Part shown: positions 1-7,331 of the stretch, piece by piece
Numbering within the stretch: position 1 is the first letter of the stretch
Layout of the letters: each line of letters opens with the position of its first letter
From: Ruminococcus sp.
GTDB taxonomy: Bacteria; Bacillota; Clostridia; Oscillospirales; Acutalibacteraceae
Length of the DNA stretch: 41,142 bases
Assembly: GCA_017380355.1 (NCBI GenBank)
Contig: JAFOED010000156.1
Location: 1-41,142, forward strand
Reading direction: 5' to 3'
Notes under the pieces: generated by a model
Told to the model about the DNA's origin: nothing
Database searches by the model: none
What the model saw: only the letters and a program-made list of their open reading frames with translations
Position numbers and translations under genes: made by a program

Positions 1-273
1 GCCTATACGCCGTGCGTTGCGTCTATATACGCCGTTAAGGTAGAAATTAACAAAAATTTCGCGGTAAAGTTTGGAGTTTTTCAGTTTTTACTTGCTTTAA
101 TTTCAACCTATTTAATATACTTTATAACCACGATTTATCCGGTATCCGAAAAGGCGGATACGATGACCTTATCGCTTATCTTAAATCTCTGTAAAAACAA
201 ACGCACAGCAGGAGCTGTGCGTTTTTCTTATGCATATCGAGTTTTTGAAATTTTATCGCTGTCGTCTGTGTAG
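1..273 (+). CDS. feoB: Ferrous iron transport protein B, C-terminal fragment
   Basis: Open frame running in from the left edge; only the last 90 codons are present. It begins YTPCVASIYAVK, matching the PCxAT(I) segment of the C-terminal gate/permease part of FeoB, followed by a hydrophobic helix (about residues 25-45, FQFLLALISTYLIYFI) like the last FeoB membrane span. FeoB is the GTP-dependent inner-membrane Fe(II) importer. The frame does not stop before the hairpin at 201-222 but runs through it to a TAG at 271-273, so its end overlaps the convergent LOG gene by 46 bp. The last ~30 residues (after SEKADTMTLSLILN) look unlike a family tail, so the stop may be displaced by mutation. The identity rests on a short stretch and is likely but not certain. 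Confidence 0.72.
   Translation, partial: AYTPCVASIYAVKVEINKNFAVKFGVFQFLLALISTYLIYFITTIYPVSEKADTMTLSLILNLCKNKRTAGAVRFSYAYRVFEILSLSSV
201..226. terminator. Bidirectional terminator between feoB and LOG gene
   Basis: ACGCACAGC (201-209) pairs with GCTGTGCGT (214-222) around an AGGA loop. There is a T run on the plus side (223-226) and A residues upstream (194-200) that give a U run on the minus strand. It can serve both convergent genes, although the feoB frame stays open through it. Confidence 0.75.
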
Positions 274-803
274 TTTTCAAGATAGTCTAAAATCACGTTT
301 TCATTTTCACTTACGAAAAACAGCTCGAGGTTAGCGCTTTTTAGAAAATTCTGTTTTACTCCGTTTTCTAAAAACTCAATCAGGTTGTCATAATAACCGT
401 TAGTGTTAAAAATAGCGATTGGCTTTTTGTGGCGGTCGAGTGAACGCAGAGTGAGAATCTCGAAAAACTCTTCGAAAGTACCGATACCGCCAGGGGTGAC
501 AATAAAAGCGTCGCTTTTACTTTCCATCAGCATTTTACGCTCTCGCATAGTGTCTGTATAAATCATCTCGCTACATTTTTCAAAAAGTATGCCGTCAACA
601 TTGAAAAAATTTGGCGCTATACCGATGATTTCACCATTTTCTTCAGATATTCCGCGAGCAACGGCTCCCATTAGACCGCTTGCACCACCACCGAAAACGA
701 GGGAGTGGTTTCTCTTGCCCATTTCTTCGCCTAGTTTCTCACCTGCAGTAAGAAATGACTTGTCGATTTCGTTTGATGCAGCACCATAGACACAAATTTT
801 CAT
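228..803 (-). CDS. LOG family (TIGR00730) nucleoside monophosphate phosphoribohydrolase
   Basis: 191 residues. Shows the two LOG/'lysine decarboxylase-like' signatures: a glycine-rich GGGASGLMGAVA at residues 38-49 and PGGIGTFEE at 104-112, with the RERK motif between them (about 87-90). Family members with PGGxGTxxE hydrolyse cytokinin riboside 5'-monophosphates or other nucleoside 5'-monophosphates to base plus ribose 5-phosphate; the older 'lysine decarboxylase' name is misleading. Cytosolic, usual length. Start at 803 is preceded by GGAGGTTTTT on the minus strand. It lies 12 bp behind the alcohol dehydrogenase gene and is probably the last gene of the MarR-ABC-ABC-ADH run. The real substrate in this organism is unknown. 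Confidence 0.85.
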   Translation of the reverse strand: MKICVYGAASNEIDKSFLTAGEKLGEEMGKRNHSLVFGGGASGLMGAVARGISEENGEIIGIAPNFFNVDGILFEKCSEMIYTDTMRERKMLMESKSDAFIVTPGGIGTFEEFFEILTLRSLDRHKKPIAIFNTNGYYDNLIEFLENGVKQNFLKSANLELFFVSENENVILDYLENYTDDSDKISKTRYA

Positions 804-815
804 AAAAACCTCCGA

Positions 816-1982
816 TTATAAGCACATTTCAAAAATTTTCTCGACGTCTTCAGGATAAAGTTTTACAAAGCCGTTGATACATTCGCCTTCGCACGATTTG
901 TGTGCCATAATTTTAAAGTGTTCGCTATTAATACCGACCTGTGTGAACGAGCTCTGAAGACCTAAGGTGTTAAAGAAGAAGCCTGAGAGTTTTTCGATGC
1001 TGAGCTTTGCAATTTCCATAGGTGGAAGATTTTTGTCTATATCGAAAACGTTAATGCCAAACTGTACGTATTTATCTACGTTTTCTTCATTTAAGCAGTA
1101 GCTCAAGAATCGAGGTGTGAGGATAGCAAGCCCTAAGCCGTGAGTGATGTCGTAGATGGCTGAAAGTTCGTGTTCGAGTGGATGACAGCTCCACTCGTGG
1201 GCTTTACCTGCTTTGACAAAAGTATTTATAGCCCAAGTGGAAGCCCACATAAGGTTAGCGCGAGCTTCATAGTTACAAGGGTCGTTGATTGCAACTTCAC
1301 CGTATTTTATAACAGTTTTGAGCAAACCCTCCATAACGCAGTCGAGCATATACATATCTTTTTCAGGTGCGAAGTAAACTTCTAAGATGTGGCTTATTAT
1401 GTCTGCACAACCGCACGCTGTCTGATATTTGCTGACAGAGTAGGTGAGAGTCGGGTCTAAAAACGATGCTTTTGGTAGAAGCGGACGAGCTAGTCTGCCG
1501 ATTTTGTCTTTTGTTTCAGGGTTTGAGATAACACCGCCACAGTTCATCTCACTGCCTGTTGCGGAAAGTGTGAGGACAGTAAGTACAGGAAGGGCATCGT
1601 CTACATCAGCCCACTGTGAGAAAAAGTCCCACGCGTCGTGCTCGACTTTAGCACCTGCAGAAATCCACTTTGTAGCGTCTAAAGTAGAACCTCCTCCGAC
1701 AGCGAGAAGCACGTCGATGTTTTGCTCTTTGCAGATTTTCACACCCTCGCGCACAGAGTCGATACGAGGGTTAGGCTCGATACCTGAGAGTTCGAAAACT
1801 TCGCTTCCTGCTTTAGTAATCTCGTCAATGATTGTATCGTACAGGCCTGATTTTTTTATCGAGCCACCGCCATAGCATAAAAGCACCTTTTTGCCGTAGT
1901 TTTTTAGCTCTGTGTGAAGGTTTGAAACGGCATTTTCGCCGAAATAAACTTTGGTTGGTACGTCGTAAATAAAGTTATTCAT
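816..1982 (-). CDS. Iron-containing alcohol dehydrogenase (butanol dehydrogenase-like)
   Basis: 388 residues from the ATG at 1982, chosen because AAGGAGG sits just upstream and the protein then starts MNNFIYDVPTKVYFG, the normal N-terminus for this family; an upstream in-frame ATG at 2039 lies inside the ABC gene. NAD(P)-binding GGGS at about 96-99. The metal ligands are visible as D194 and H198 (CADIISH), H267 (SCHPLEHE) and H281 (THGLGL). It resembles the NADH/NADPH-dependent butanol dehydrogenase or YqhD-type aldehyde reductases, which reduce aldehydes to alcohols in fermentation. It begins 10 bp after the ABC gene, so is probably co-transcribed with the MarR-controlled exporter, suggesting a role in aldehyde or solvent stress. 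Specific substrate not determinable. Confidence 0.9.
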   Translation of the reverse strand: MNNFIYDVPTKVYFGENAVSNLHTELKNYGKKVLLCYGGGSIKKSGLYDTIIDEITKAGSEVFELSGIEPNPRIDSVREGVKICKEQNIDVLLAVGGGSTLDATKWISAGAKVEHDAWDFFSQWADVDDALPVLTVLTLSATGSEMNCGGVISNPETKDKIGRLARPLLPKASFLDPTLTYSVSKYQTACGCADIISHILEVYFAPEKDMYMLDCVMEGLLKTVIKYGEVAINDPCNYEARANLMWASTWAINTFVKAGKAHEWSCHPLEHELSAIYDITHGLGLAILTPRFLSYCLNEENVDKYVQFGINVFDIDKNLPPMEIAKLSIEKLSGFFFNTLGLQSSFTQVGINSEHFKIMAHKSCEGECINGFVKLYPEDVEKIFEMCL

Positions 1983-1992
1983 AATGTCCTCC

Positions 1993-3840
1993 TTAATCTG
2001 TTTCAAACTGGCTGTTGTAAAGCTGTGCGTAGAATCCACCTAAGCTCAGAAGCTCTTCGTGTGTGCCTACAGAGTCGATATCACCGTCTTTTAATACGAT
2101 GATAACGTCTGCGTTTTTGATGGTAGAAAGTCTGTGAGCGATTACAAAGGATGTTCTGCCAACTGTGAGCTTATCCATAGCGTCCTGAATAATACGCTCA
2201 GTACGTGTGTCGACTGAGCTGGTCGCTTCGTCCAAGATGAGAAGCGGAGCGTTTTCAATCATAGCGCGTGCTATGGTTAGCTGCTGTTTTTGTCCTGCTG
2301 AGAGGGTTGTTTTGTCGTCGAGTACTGTATCGTAGCCGTGTGGCAGCGAGTGGATGAAACGATGAATTCCGACAGCTTTGCACGCGTTTATTAATTCTTC
2401 GTCAGTTACGTTTTCTTTCGAGTAAATGAGGTTTTCTTTAACAGTACCCTCGAACAACCACGTGTCCTGAAGCACCATGCAGAAAAGTTTGTGAACATTG
2501 TGTCTTGTGAGCTCATCGATTTCGATGCCGTCAATAAGAATATCACCGCTGTTTACTTCGTAAAAACGCATAAGTAGGTTAACAAGAGTTGTTTTACCAC
2601 TTCCGGTCGGGCCGACAATTGCGACTTTCTGTCCTGCTTTTACTTTTAAGCTGAAGTCTTTGATGATAGTTTTATCTTTTGTGTATCCAAATTTTACATT
2701 TCTGAATTCGACGTCGCCTCTGACGTTTTGAAGAGTTGTCTTTTTATGGCTTTCATCGCTTAATTCAGTAGCACCGATGTACTCGAAAACTCGTTCACTT
2801 GCTGCGGCTGTTGACTGCATACTAGTGAAAGCCTGTGCAATCTGTGACAGCGGATTTGTGAAAAGTCTGATGTATACCATAAACGCAACTACTACACCAA
2901 AAGTAATTGTACCGTTAATTGCAAGCAGAGCACCTACGATACACACAGCAACATATCCGAGGTTGCCGATGAAGTTCATCAGCGGTTGCATCAATCCGGA
3001 CAGAGCAGATGCTTTGAATGAGCTGTCACGCAGGTGTCGGTTGATTCGTTCGAATTCCTGCTTTGACTGTGTCTGCGCGTTAAAAACCTTAACAACCGTG
3101 TGCCCCGAGTAAATTTCTTCGACGTGGCCGTTAATCGCGCCCAAGTGTCTTTGTTGGCGTGTAAAATGTTTCTGCGAATGCTTCATAATGAAGCTCATCA
3201 AAAAGAATCCCAGAAGTGAAGTGATAATAGCAGTAAACGCCATAATATAGTTTGTGATAAACATCATCAAAAGCGAGCCGATAAACAGCGTGAGTGACGA
3301 AACGAGCATACCGATGCTCTGATTGAGCGTCATACCTATAGTATCGACGTCGTTAGTGATACGCGACAGTACGTCGCCGTAGCTTGTTTTGTCGAAGTAG
3401 TTAAATGGCAGACGGTTTGTTTTTTCGATGATGTCTTTTCTTAGTTTTTTTGACAGCACCTGTGTGACGGTTGCCATAATATAGTGTTGTGAGAAATTGA
3501 GTATCCAGCTAATAGCGTAGAGCACCGCCATAAACAAAGAAAGTTTTGTTACAGCAGTAGTGTCTACAGTGGTAGTAAGTCCCTGCGTGATGAGGTCAGT
3601 AATGTAACTTAGAAATTTTGGTCCGACAAGCGATATTATAGTACCGATTAATGAACACACCACAGCGATTATCACCAGAGGGACCTGCTTTTTTGAGTAT
3701 TTTATTAGTTTGCCCCATGTTTTTCTGAAGTCTTTCGGTTTTTCTCCGTGAAATTTATTTCCCGGTCCGTGTCCTCCTTTGTGTGGTACAGGAGGTTTCT
3801 TTGTGTTTTCGCCGATAATAGTCTTTTTCTTTTCTATCAT
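1993..3840 (-). CDS. ABC exporter half-transporter (membrane + ATPase), subunit 2
   Basis: 615 residues, type IV (multidrug/lipid exporter) half-transporter. A cytosolic Lys/Pro/Gly-rich N-terminal tail (about 1-50) precedes a six-helix membrane domain (about 50-340) and a nucleotide-binding domain (about 375-610). Seen: Walker A GPTGSGKTT, Q-loop VLQDTWLFEGT, signature LSAGQKQQ (variant of LSGGQ), Walker B with catalytic Glu ILDEATSSVD, and H-loop AHRLST. It overlaps the preceding ABC gene by 4 bp (ATGA), so the two are co-translated and should form a heterodimer like BmrCD, LmrCD or TM287/288. With a MarR gene at the head, drug, bile or lipid export is likely; substrate unknown. Confidence 0.93.
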   Translation of the reverse strand: MIEKKKTIIGENTKKPPVPHKGGHGPGNKFHGEKPKDFRKTWGKLIKYSKKQVPLVIIAVVCSLIGTIISLVGPKFLSYITDLITQGLTTTVDTTAVTKLSLFMAVLYAISWILNFSQHYIMATVTQVLSKKLRKDIIEKTNRLPFNYFDKTSYGDVLSRITNDVDTIGMTLNQSIGMLVSSLTLFIGSLLMMFITNYIMAFTAIITSLLGFFLMSFIMKHSQKHFTRQQRHLGAINGHVEEIYSGHTVVKVFNAQTQSKQEFERINRHLRDSSFKASALSGLMQPLMNFIGNLGYVAVCIVGALLAINGTITFGVVVAFMVYIRLFTNPLSQIAQAFTSMQSTAAASERVFEYIGATELSDESHKKTTLQNVRGDVEFRNVKFGYTKDKTIIKDFSLKVKAGQKVAIVGPTGSGKTTLVNLLMRFYEVNSGDILIDGIEIDELTRHNVHKLFCMVLQDTWLFEGTVKENLIYSKENVTDEELINACKAVGIHRFIHSLPHGYDTVLDDKTTLSAGQKQQLTIARAMIENAPLLILDEATSSVDTRTERIIQDAMDKLTVGRTSFVIAHRLSTIKNADVIIVLKDGDIDSVGTHEELLSLGGFYAQLYNSQFETD

Positions 3841-5597
3841 TTGCTCAACTCCTCCTTTGACAGCTGTGAAAGAGCGATTTCCTTGTAAACGTCACAAGTG
3901 TTCAGTAGCTCTTTGTGTTTGCCCATACCCGCAATTTTACCTTCATCAAGCACGATGATAAGGTCAGCGTCTTTAATTGTGCCGATTCGCTGAGCGACGA
4001 TGATGTTTGTAGTGCCAGATGTTTCTTCTTTGAGAGTCTGACGAAGTGTTCGGTCGGTTTTGTAGTCCAGCGCTGAGAAAGAGTCATCAAAAATCAGAAT
4101 TTCAGGCTCTCTGCACAGAGCTCGTGCGATACAAAGTCGCTGACGCTGACCGCCTGAAACGTTAGTGCCGCCCTGAGTGATGTCTGATTCATATTCAAAT
4201 GGCATTTTTTCGACGAATTCCTGAGCCTGAGCGATTTTTACTGCTCGTTTTACGTCGTCTTCTGTGTAGTCTTTGTTCTCGTTTTCACCGAATGCAACGT
4301 TCGTGTTGATATTACCCGAGAAGAGAAGTGCACGCTGAGGCACGTAGCCGAGCTTGTCATATAAGCTTTTCAGTTTATAATCCTTAACATTTATGCCATC
4401 AACTAAAACTTCGCCCTGTGTTACGTCGTAAAAACGAGGAATAAGATTAATCAGAGTAGTTTTGCCACAACCTGTCGAGCCGATAATTGCTACGGTCTGA
4501 CCTTTTTTCGCTTTAAATGAGATATCTTCAAGCACGTAATCTGATGCGTCAGGATATTTGAAGCTGACGTTTCTAAATTCGATTTCTCCTTTAACAGTTG
4601 TGTTTTTGCCGTCATATTCGCCGTCGAAGATAGTAGGCTCAGTATCGATAACCTCATTGATACGCTGTGCTGAAATAATAGCACGTGGTGCCATAATGAA
4701 AATCATATTAAGCACCATAAATGAAATGATAATCTGTATTGCGTACTGAGAGAAGACAATCATCTCTGAGAAGATTTCAAGTTTGTCTCCCATAGCTGCC
4801 TGATTAATGAGATAAGCGCCTATCCAGTAAATGATAAGCGACATTCCGCTCATAACGATATTCATACTCGGTCCCATAATAGACAGAATGCGGTGTGCAG
4901 ACAAATTGTTCGAGGTGATTTCCTCATTTGCTTTTTCGAACTTCTCTTCCTGATACTTTTCTGCATTATAAGCGTGTACAACACGTAATCCGTTTAAGTT
5001 TTCACGGGTGATTCGGTTGATGTTATCTGTCAGTTTCTGTATGCGTTTAAATTTAGGAAGTGCGAAAATGTAACATATGAGAAGCACTATGCAAATAAAC
5101 AGTACGCATAAAGCTGTAGCAAGAGTCCACTGCCAGTGCTTTGTCGAAATTTTTGAGATTGCCCACACACTCATCACGGGAGCTTTGATTATAGCAAGTG
5201 TACCAAAAACGATGATGTTCTGCACCTGTGTGATATCGTTTGTTGAACGTGTGATGAGAGAAGGAGTAGAGAAACGGTTCATTTGTTCAAGTGAGAACGA
5301 CTCGACTTTGTCGTACAGTTTTGTTCTGACGGTGTATGAGTAATCTGCAGCGATTTTAGCAGATATAAAATGTATGCACACAGCGAGCAAAAGTGTGAGC
5401 ACTGCGCACAGAAGCATTTTTGCGCCTGCTGTGATTATAGCCGACATTTCTGTGCCTTGTGTTTGTGTGAGTGCTGTGATTTGTGCCATATATTCAGGCA
5501 TTTTCAGTTCAAAAAACACCTGCACGAGTATACACACGGCGTTTAAAGCAACATAAAGCCAGCACTGTTTCGGAAAATGTTTTAAAATATGCTTCAT
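3837..5597 (-). CDS. ABC exporter half-transporter (membrane + ATPase), subunit 1
   Basis: 586 residues using the ATG at 5597, which has CAGGAGG six bases upstream; a longer in-frame start at 5636 lies inside the MarR gene and is less likely. Membrane domain about 1-310, nucleotide-binding domain about 345-580. Seen: Walker A GSTGCGKTT, Q-loop VPQRALLFSGN, canonical signature VSGGQRQR, Walker B IFDDSFSALD. The residue after the Walker B Asp is Asp instead of the catalytic Glu, and the H-loop position reads AQRIGT, with Gln for His. Both changes mark this as the half providing the degenerate ATP site in a heterodimeric exporter. The partner is the overlapping downstream gene. The MarR stop is one base upstream of the start, indicating translational coupling. 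Confidence 0.93.
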   Translation of the reverse strand: MKHILKHFPKQCWLYVALNAVCILVQVFFELKMPEYMAQITALTQTQGTEMSAIITAGAKMLLCAVLTLLLAVCIHFISAKIAADYSYTVRTKLYDKVESFSLEQMNRFSTPSLITRSTNDITQVQNIIVFGTLAIIKAPVMSVWAISKISTKHWQWTLATALCVLFICIVLLICYIFALPKFKRIQKLTDNINRITRENLNGLRVVHAYNAEKYQEEKFEKANEEITSNNLSAHRILSIMGPSMNIVMSGMSLIIYWIGAYLINQAAMGDKLEIFSEMIVFSQYAIQIIISFMVLNMIFIMAPRAIISAQRINEVIDTEPTIFDGEYDGKNTTVKGEIEFRNVSFKYPDASDYVLEDISFKAKKGQTVAIIGSTGCGKTTLINLIPRFYDVTQGEVLVDGINVKDYKLKSLYDKLGYVPQRALLFSGNINTNVAFGENENKDYTEDDVKRAVKIAQAQEFVEKMPFEYESDITQGGTNVSGGQRQRLCIARALCREPEILIFDDSFSALDYKTDRTLRQTLKEETSGTTNIIVAQRIGTIKDADLIIVLDEGKIAGMGKHKELLNTCDVYKEIALSQLSKEELSK

Positions 5598-5598
5598 T

Positions 5599-6054
5599 TT
5601 ATACCTCCTGTGTAAGATTTTTCTTGATTTTTTCAAGAGTTACGCTGAATGCGTACAGCTCGTCATCATCTATACCTTTGGTAATAGTATCTTCCAGCGC
5701 GATTTTTACTGGAGTCAGCTTTTTAGCTATCGATTCACTTTTTTCGGTCAGCTCGATTTTCTTCAGTCTGCGGTCGTTTTCTACAGCGACTCTGACGATA
5801 AGACCCTTTTGCTCCATATTTGAAAGCTCTTTCGAAACTGTAGAGCGACGCACCTGAAACTCACGTTCAATATCTTTCTGATAGATATTCTCAGATTTTT
5901 TGTCGTATAAAAACGAGATTATACACGCTGTAGTATGCGAAATTGTCTTGTCAGTAGGTTTTTCAATACCTTTATTGATATCTGAGTTAAGAATTTGCCG
6001 CTGTATGAGGTTGTTTACCTGAGCGAGTTGTCTGCCTATAGAATTTTTTGTCAT
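5599..6054 (-). CDS. MarR family transcriptional regulator
   Basis: 151 residues, the usual MarR length, with a winged helix at about 45-115 (YQKDIEREFQVRRSTVSKEL as recognition region; RRLKKIELTEKS as wing). MarR proteins are homodimeric repressors that sit on inverted repeats near their own promoter and release when bound by phenolics, fatty acids, drugs or oxidants. It is first in a minus-strand operon with two ABC exporter halves. Its promoter carries a TGTTAGAC/GTCTAACA inverted repeat that overlaps the -10 box, fitting autorepression. Start at 6054 preceded by AGAGGTG. Ligand unknown. Confidence 0.92.
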   Translation of the reverse strand: MTKNSIGRQLAQVNNLIQRQILNSDINKGIEKPTDKTISHTTACIISFLYDKKSENIYQKDIEREFQVRRSTVSKELSNMEQKGLIVRVAVENDRRLKKIELTEKSESIAKKLTPVKIALEDTITKGIDDDELYAFSVTLEKIKKNLTQEV

Positions 6055-6066
6055 AATACACCTCTT

Positions 6067-6125
6067 TGTTAGACGTGAAACTGTTTGCTGTCTAACATTA
6101 TAATATATCTATTTTTTGCTGTCAA
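6067..6125 (-). promoter_or_regulatory. Promoter and probable MarR operator of the exporter operon
   Basis: Minus strand reads TTGACA (6125-6120), 17-bp spacer, TATAAT (6102-6097): a consensus sigma-70-type promoter. A perfect 8-bp inverted repeat, TGTTAGAC (6067-6074) and GTCTAACA (6090-6097), separated by 15 bp, touches the -10 box and covers the start site. That is where a MarR dimer would block transcription. The promoter is seen directly; assignment to this MarR is inferred from position. Confidence 0.78.
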
Positions 6126-6170
6126 TGTTCTCATTTTATATTAAAGTTGTGTTAAATAAGTCGAAAAAAG

Positions 6171-6221
6171 TTGAAAAATCAATTTCATGGTGCTATACTA
6201 CCCTTACATGAAATATTCATG
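6171..6221 (+). promoter_or_regulatory. Promoter of the lipid-kinase gene with a short palindrome
   Basis: TTGAAA (6171-6176), 17-bp spacer, TATACT (6194-6199). Just past the expected start site lies CATGAA-ATA-TTCATG (6207-6221), a possible operator or a short 5'-UTR hairpin. Confidence 0.6.
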
Positions 6222-6239
6222 AAAAATGAGGTGTAAGAA

Positions 6240-7127
6240 ATGATACATATTTTGTATAATCCGAAATCGAATTGCGGAAAAGATTTCGAAAACGTACTTA
6301 ATAGTGTAAAAGACTATTACAAAAACGAGGAGCAGAACGCTGTTGATATTACTACAGTCGAGGATACAAAAGCGTTATTCGACACTTTTGATGACAGCGA
6401 TGATGTAGTGCTTGTCGGCGGTGACGGTACACTCAACGTTTTATGCAACAATTTACGTGGCTATGACATTAAGAACAGACTGTTTTTATTCAAAGCTGGT
6501 TCAGGTAATGACTTCTTACGTGATGTGGAGTTATCTCTTGAGGGTGATGACGCAAAAGTCGTACAGATTAACGAGTACATCAATAACCTTCCGGTTGTAA
6601 CAGTTAAGGGCAAGGAATACCTGTTTGTAAATAACGTAGGTTACGGTATCGACGGTAAGGTTTGTACAGCAGCAGAGGATGAAAGAGCAAAGGGTAAGAA
6701 AGAAATTAACTACACTACTCTTGCTATTAAGCTTCTTTTGACATCTTATAAGAGCAATGGCGCAAAAGTTACTGTTGACGGTGTGACAAAAGAGTTTAAA
6801 AAAGTTTGGCTTGCACCTGTAATGAATGGTTTGTTCTATGGTGGAGGTATGATGCCTGCTCCACAGCAGAACAGAAAAGGCGATAGCCTTTCATGCTGTG
6901 TTATTCATTCTACTAACGCTATCCAGACACTTATCATTTTCCCTTCACTTTTCAAGGGAGAGCACATTAAATATAAGAAAAAAGTTGAAGTTATGTCAGG
7001 TAGAGAAATCAAAGTTGAATTTGATGCTCCACAGGACGTGCAGATTGACGGCGAGATTATCCGTGATGTAACTGAAATTTCTGCTAAGAAGTTTGCTGAC
7101 TTAAAACTCAGAGACGCAGAGGTTTAA
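6240..7127 (+). CDS. Diacylglycerol kinase-family lipid kinase (YegS/DgkB-like)
   Basis: 295 residues with the DAGK catalytic fold: an N-terminal NPKS(NC)GK nucleotide loop (residues 8-14) and the conserved GGDGT at 60-64 (VLVGGDGTLN). A second conserved block GSGNDF follows at about 88-93, and the C-terminal part ends with the QIDGE motif common in YegS/DgkB. These enzymes phosphorylate diacylglycerol or related lipids with ATP at the cytosolic membrane face; DgkB recycles diacylglycerol from lipoteichoic acid synthesis. Start at 6240 is supported by GAGGTG upstream. It is monocistronic, with its own promoter and a strong terminator at 7161. Exact lipid substrate uncertain. Confidence 0.87.
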   Translation: MIHILYNPKSNCGKDFENVLNSVKDYYKNEEQNAVDITTVEDTKALFDTFDDSDDVVLVGGDGTLNVLCNNLRGYDIKNRLFLFKAGSGNDFLRDVELSLEGDDAKVVQINEYINNLPVVTVKGKEYLFVNNVGYGIDGKVCTAAEDERAKGKKEINYTTLAIKLLLTSYKSNGAKVTVDGVTKEFKKVWLAPVMNGLFYGGGMMPAPQQNRKGDSLSCCVIHSTNAIQTLIIFPSLFKGEHIKYKKKVEVMSGREIKVEFDAPQDVQIDGEIIRDVTEISAKKFADLKLRDAEV

Positions 7128-7160
7128 TTTTTCTAAGAAATCTTAATATTTTAGTATAAA

Positions 7161-7187
7161 AAGAGGGCTTTTGCCCTCTTTATTTTT
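7161..7187 (+). terminator. Rho-independent terminator
   Basis: AAGAGGGC (7161-7168), TTTT loop, GCCCTCTT (7173-7180), then a T-rich tract. Ends the lipid-kinase transcript. Confidence 0.88.
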
Positions 7188-7267
7188 TTGTTTTTGTGTT
7201 TACATTAAACATTATATATAAAATGAGACGCAAAATTTCAGCAAAAAGCCAAAAACTCGTGATTTTG

Positions 7268-7296
7268 TTGACTTTAGCGTTTCATTGTAGTAAAAT
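7268..7296 (+). promoter_or_regulatory. Promoter of hppA
   Basis: TTGACT (7268-7273), 17-bp spacer, TAAAAT (7291-7296). Expected start near 7303 gives a leader of about 30 nt containing AAGGAGG. Confidence 0.65.
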
Positions 7297-7331
7297 CATG
7301 GTTATACTTTATAAGGAGGATTGCCCTTTTT

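Noticed and set aside
228..803. Lysine decarboxylase annotation for the LOG protein
   Set aside because: The PGGxGTxxE signature marks phosphoribohydrolases; there is no PLP-binding lysine motif.
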